Shown here in pieces: positions 63,591 to 64,000 of a stretch of DNA of 64,000 nt. The DNA comes from Ranitomeya variabilis (lineage: Eukaryota; Chordata; Amphibia; Anura; Dendrobatidae). The position numbers and the translations under genes were made by a program. The notes under the pieces were generated by a model. The model was given only the letters and a program-made list of their open reading frames with translations, had not been told where the DNA came from and did not search any database. Each line of letters starts with the position of its first letter. Positions within the stretch are counted from its first letter, which is position 1. The stretch covers positions 669,765,889 to 669,829,888 of the forward strand of contig NC_135236.1 of the NCBI RefSeq assembly GCF_051348905.1, in the 5' to 3' direction.

Positions 63591-64000
63591 GTCCAGATAA
63601 TTCCGGTACCGGAATAAATCGGTACCGGAGTTATCCGTGTCCGTGTGCCTGGGAACTCACGGAGGCCATACGTGCGGCACACGTGTGCCGCCTGTATGGC
63701 GAGTGGGTACCACACGGAGCGTGTGGTACCCACTCTGCATGGTGCTGAAGCTGCGATTCATATCCTCTCTGCAGTAGCGTTTGCTGCAGAGAAAATATGA
63801 AGAATAGTGTTTAAAATAAAGATCCATGTGTCCGCCGCCCCCCCACCCCCTGTGCGCCCCCTGTGCGCCCCCCCGCTGGTCAGAAAATACTTACCCGCCT
63901 CCCTCGCTGCTTCCTGGTCTGGCCGCGGCTTCTCCTGCATGCGGTCACGTGGGGCCGATCATTTACAGTCATGAATATGTGGCTCCACCTCCCATAGGGG
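63591..64000. other. Dispersed repeat text; no gene seen
   Basis: Palindromic TTCCGGTACCGGAA and CGTGCGGCACACGTGTGCCG, with words shared with 51515-51600. A C-rich stretch lies near 63835-63870. The window ends inside it. Confidence 0.45.

Noticed and set aside
1-64000. tRNA, 5S or snRNA genes
   Set aside because: No cloverleaf with A and B boxes and no snRNA signature was noticed by eye; a covariance search would be needed to be sure.

Overview
The window looks like vertebrate, most likely frog (anuran), genomic DNA. The evidence is three intronless TRIM-type genes of a kind expanded in amphibians, a very high load of DNA transposons (PIF/Harbinger-type MITEs, hAT, Tc1, Helitron), a chromodomain Ty3/gypsy element, CR1- and L2-like LINE pieces, and dispersed families that I associate with frog genomes. 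The species assignment is inference. I see no bacterial features, no CRISPR array and no tRNA or rRNA gene.

Host genes. There is a direct-repeat cluster of three TRIM paralogues on the + strand (RING, two B-boxes, coiled coil, PRY-SPRY), starting at 16585, 38052 and 58701, about 21 kb apart. Copies B (38052-39653, 533 aa) and C (58701-60287, 528 aa) are intact single-exon genes. Copy A (16585-18913) is split in B-box 1 by a 715-bp MITE with a TTA target duplication, and it has lost the TATA motif present in B and C. The promoters and 3' flanks of the copies still align, so larger units were duplicated. Later insertions swelled the units and left paralogous empty sites, which date and delimit several elements.

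Layout. 1-9.1 kb: an 86-bp tandem repeat, a foldback element, a nested stack of DNA elements (2.8-6.7 kb) and a broken gypsy piece. 9.2-14.9 kb: a 5713-bp, apparently whole and very young chromovirus with 742-bp LTRs, inserted in a CR1/Jockey-like LINE. 16.4-19 kb: TRIM-A. 19.9-24.9 kb: two Helitron-like elements (one carrying a 1-kb minisatellite), an internally deleted Tc1 element, and small MITE and foldback elements. 25.1-26.4 kb: a GT-rich minisatellite. 27.0-30.4 kb and 33.5-35.6 kb: two related hAT elements, each holding a large array of about 20-22-bp units. Between them is a broken LTR element whose integrase lies upstream of its reverse transcriptase (Gmr1-like order). 36.4-45.2 kb: MITE, TRIM-B and dispersed repeats. 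45.2-50.7 kb: an L2-like LINE tail, then a 4592-bp LTR element with 1141-bp LTRs and no pol, whose only long ORF (349 aa) contains a cold-shock-like segment. 53.2-54.8 kb: a MITE carrying a solo LTR. 55.2-57.5 kb: a long dispersed element. 57.7-62.3 kb: two MITEs in the promoter of TRIM-C, TRIM-C itself, and its 3' flank. 62.4-63.6 kb: a truncated Tc1 and a Penelope-like fragment.

The most unusual items are the pol-less LTR element with the cold-shock-like ORF, the same minisatellite unit residing in both Helitron and hAT elements, and the serial MITE insertions affecting the TRIM paralogues. All calls come from reading the sequence by eye; family names for repeats rest on termini, target duplications and recognisable protein motifs.
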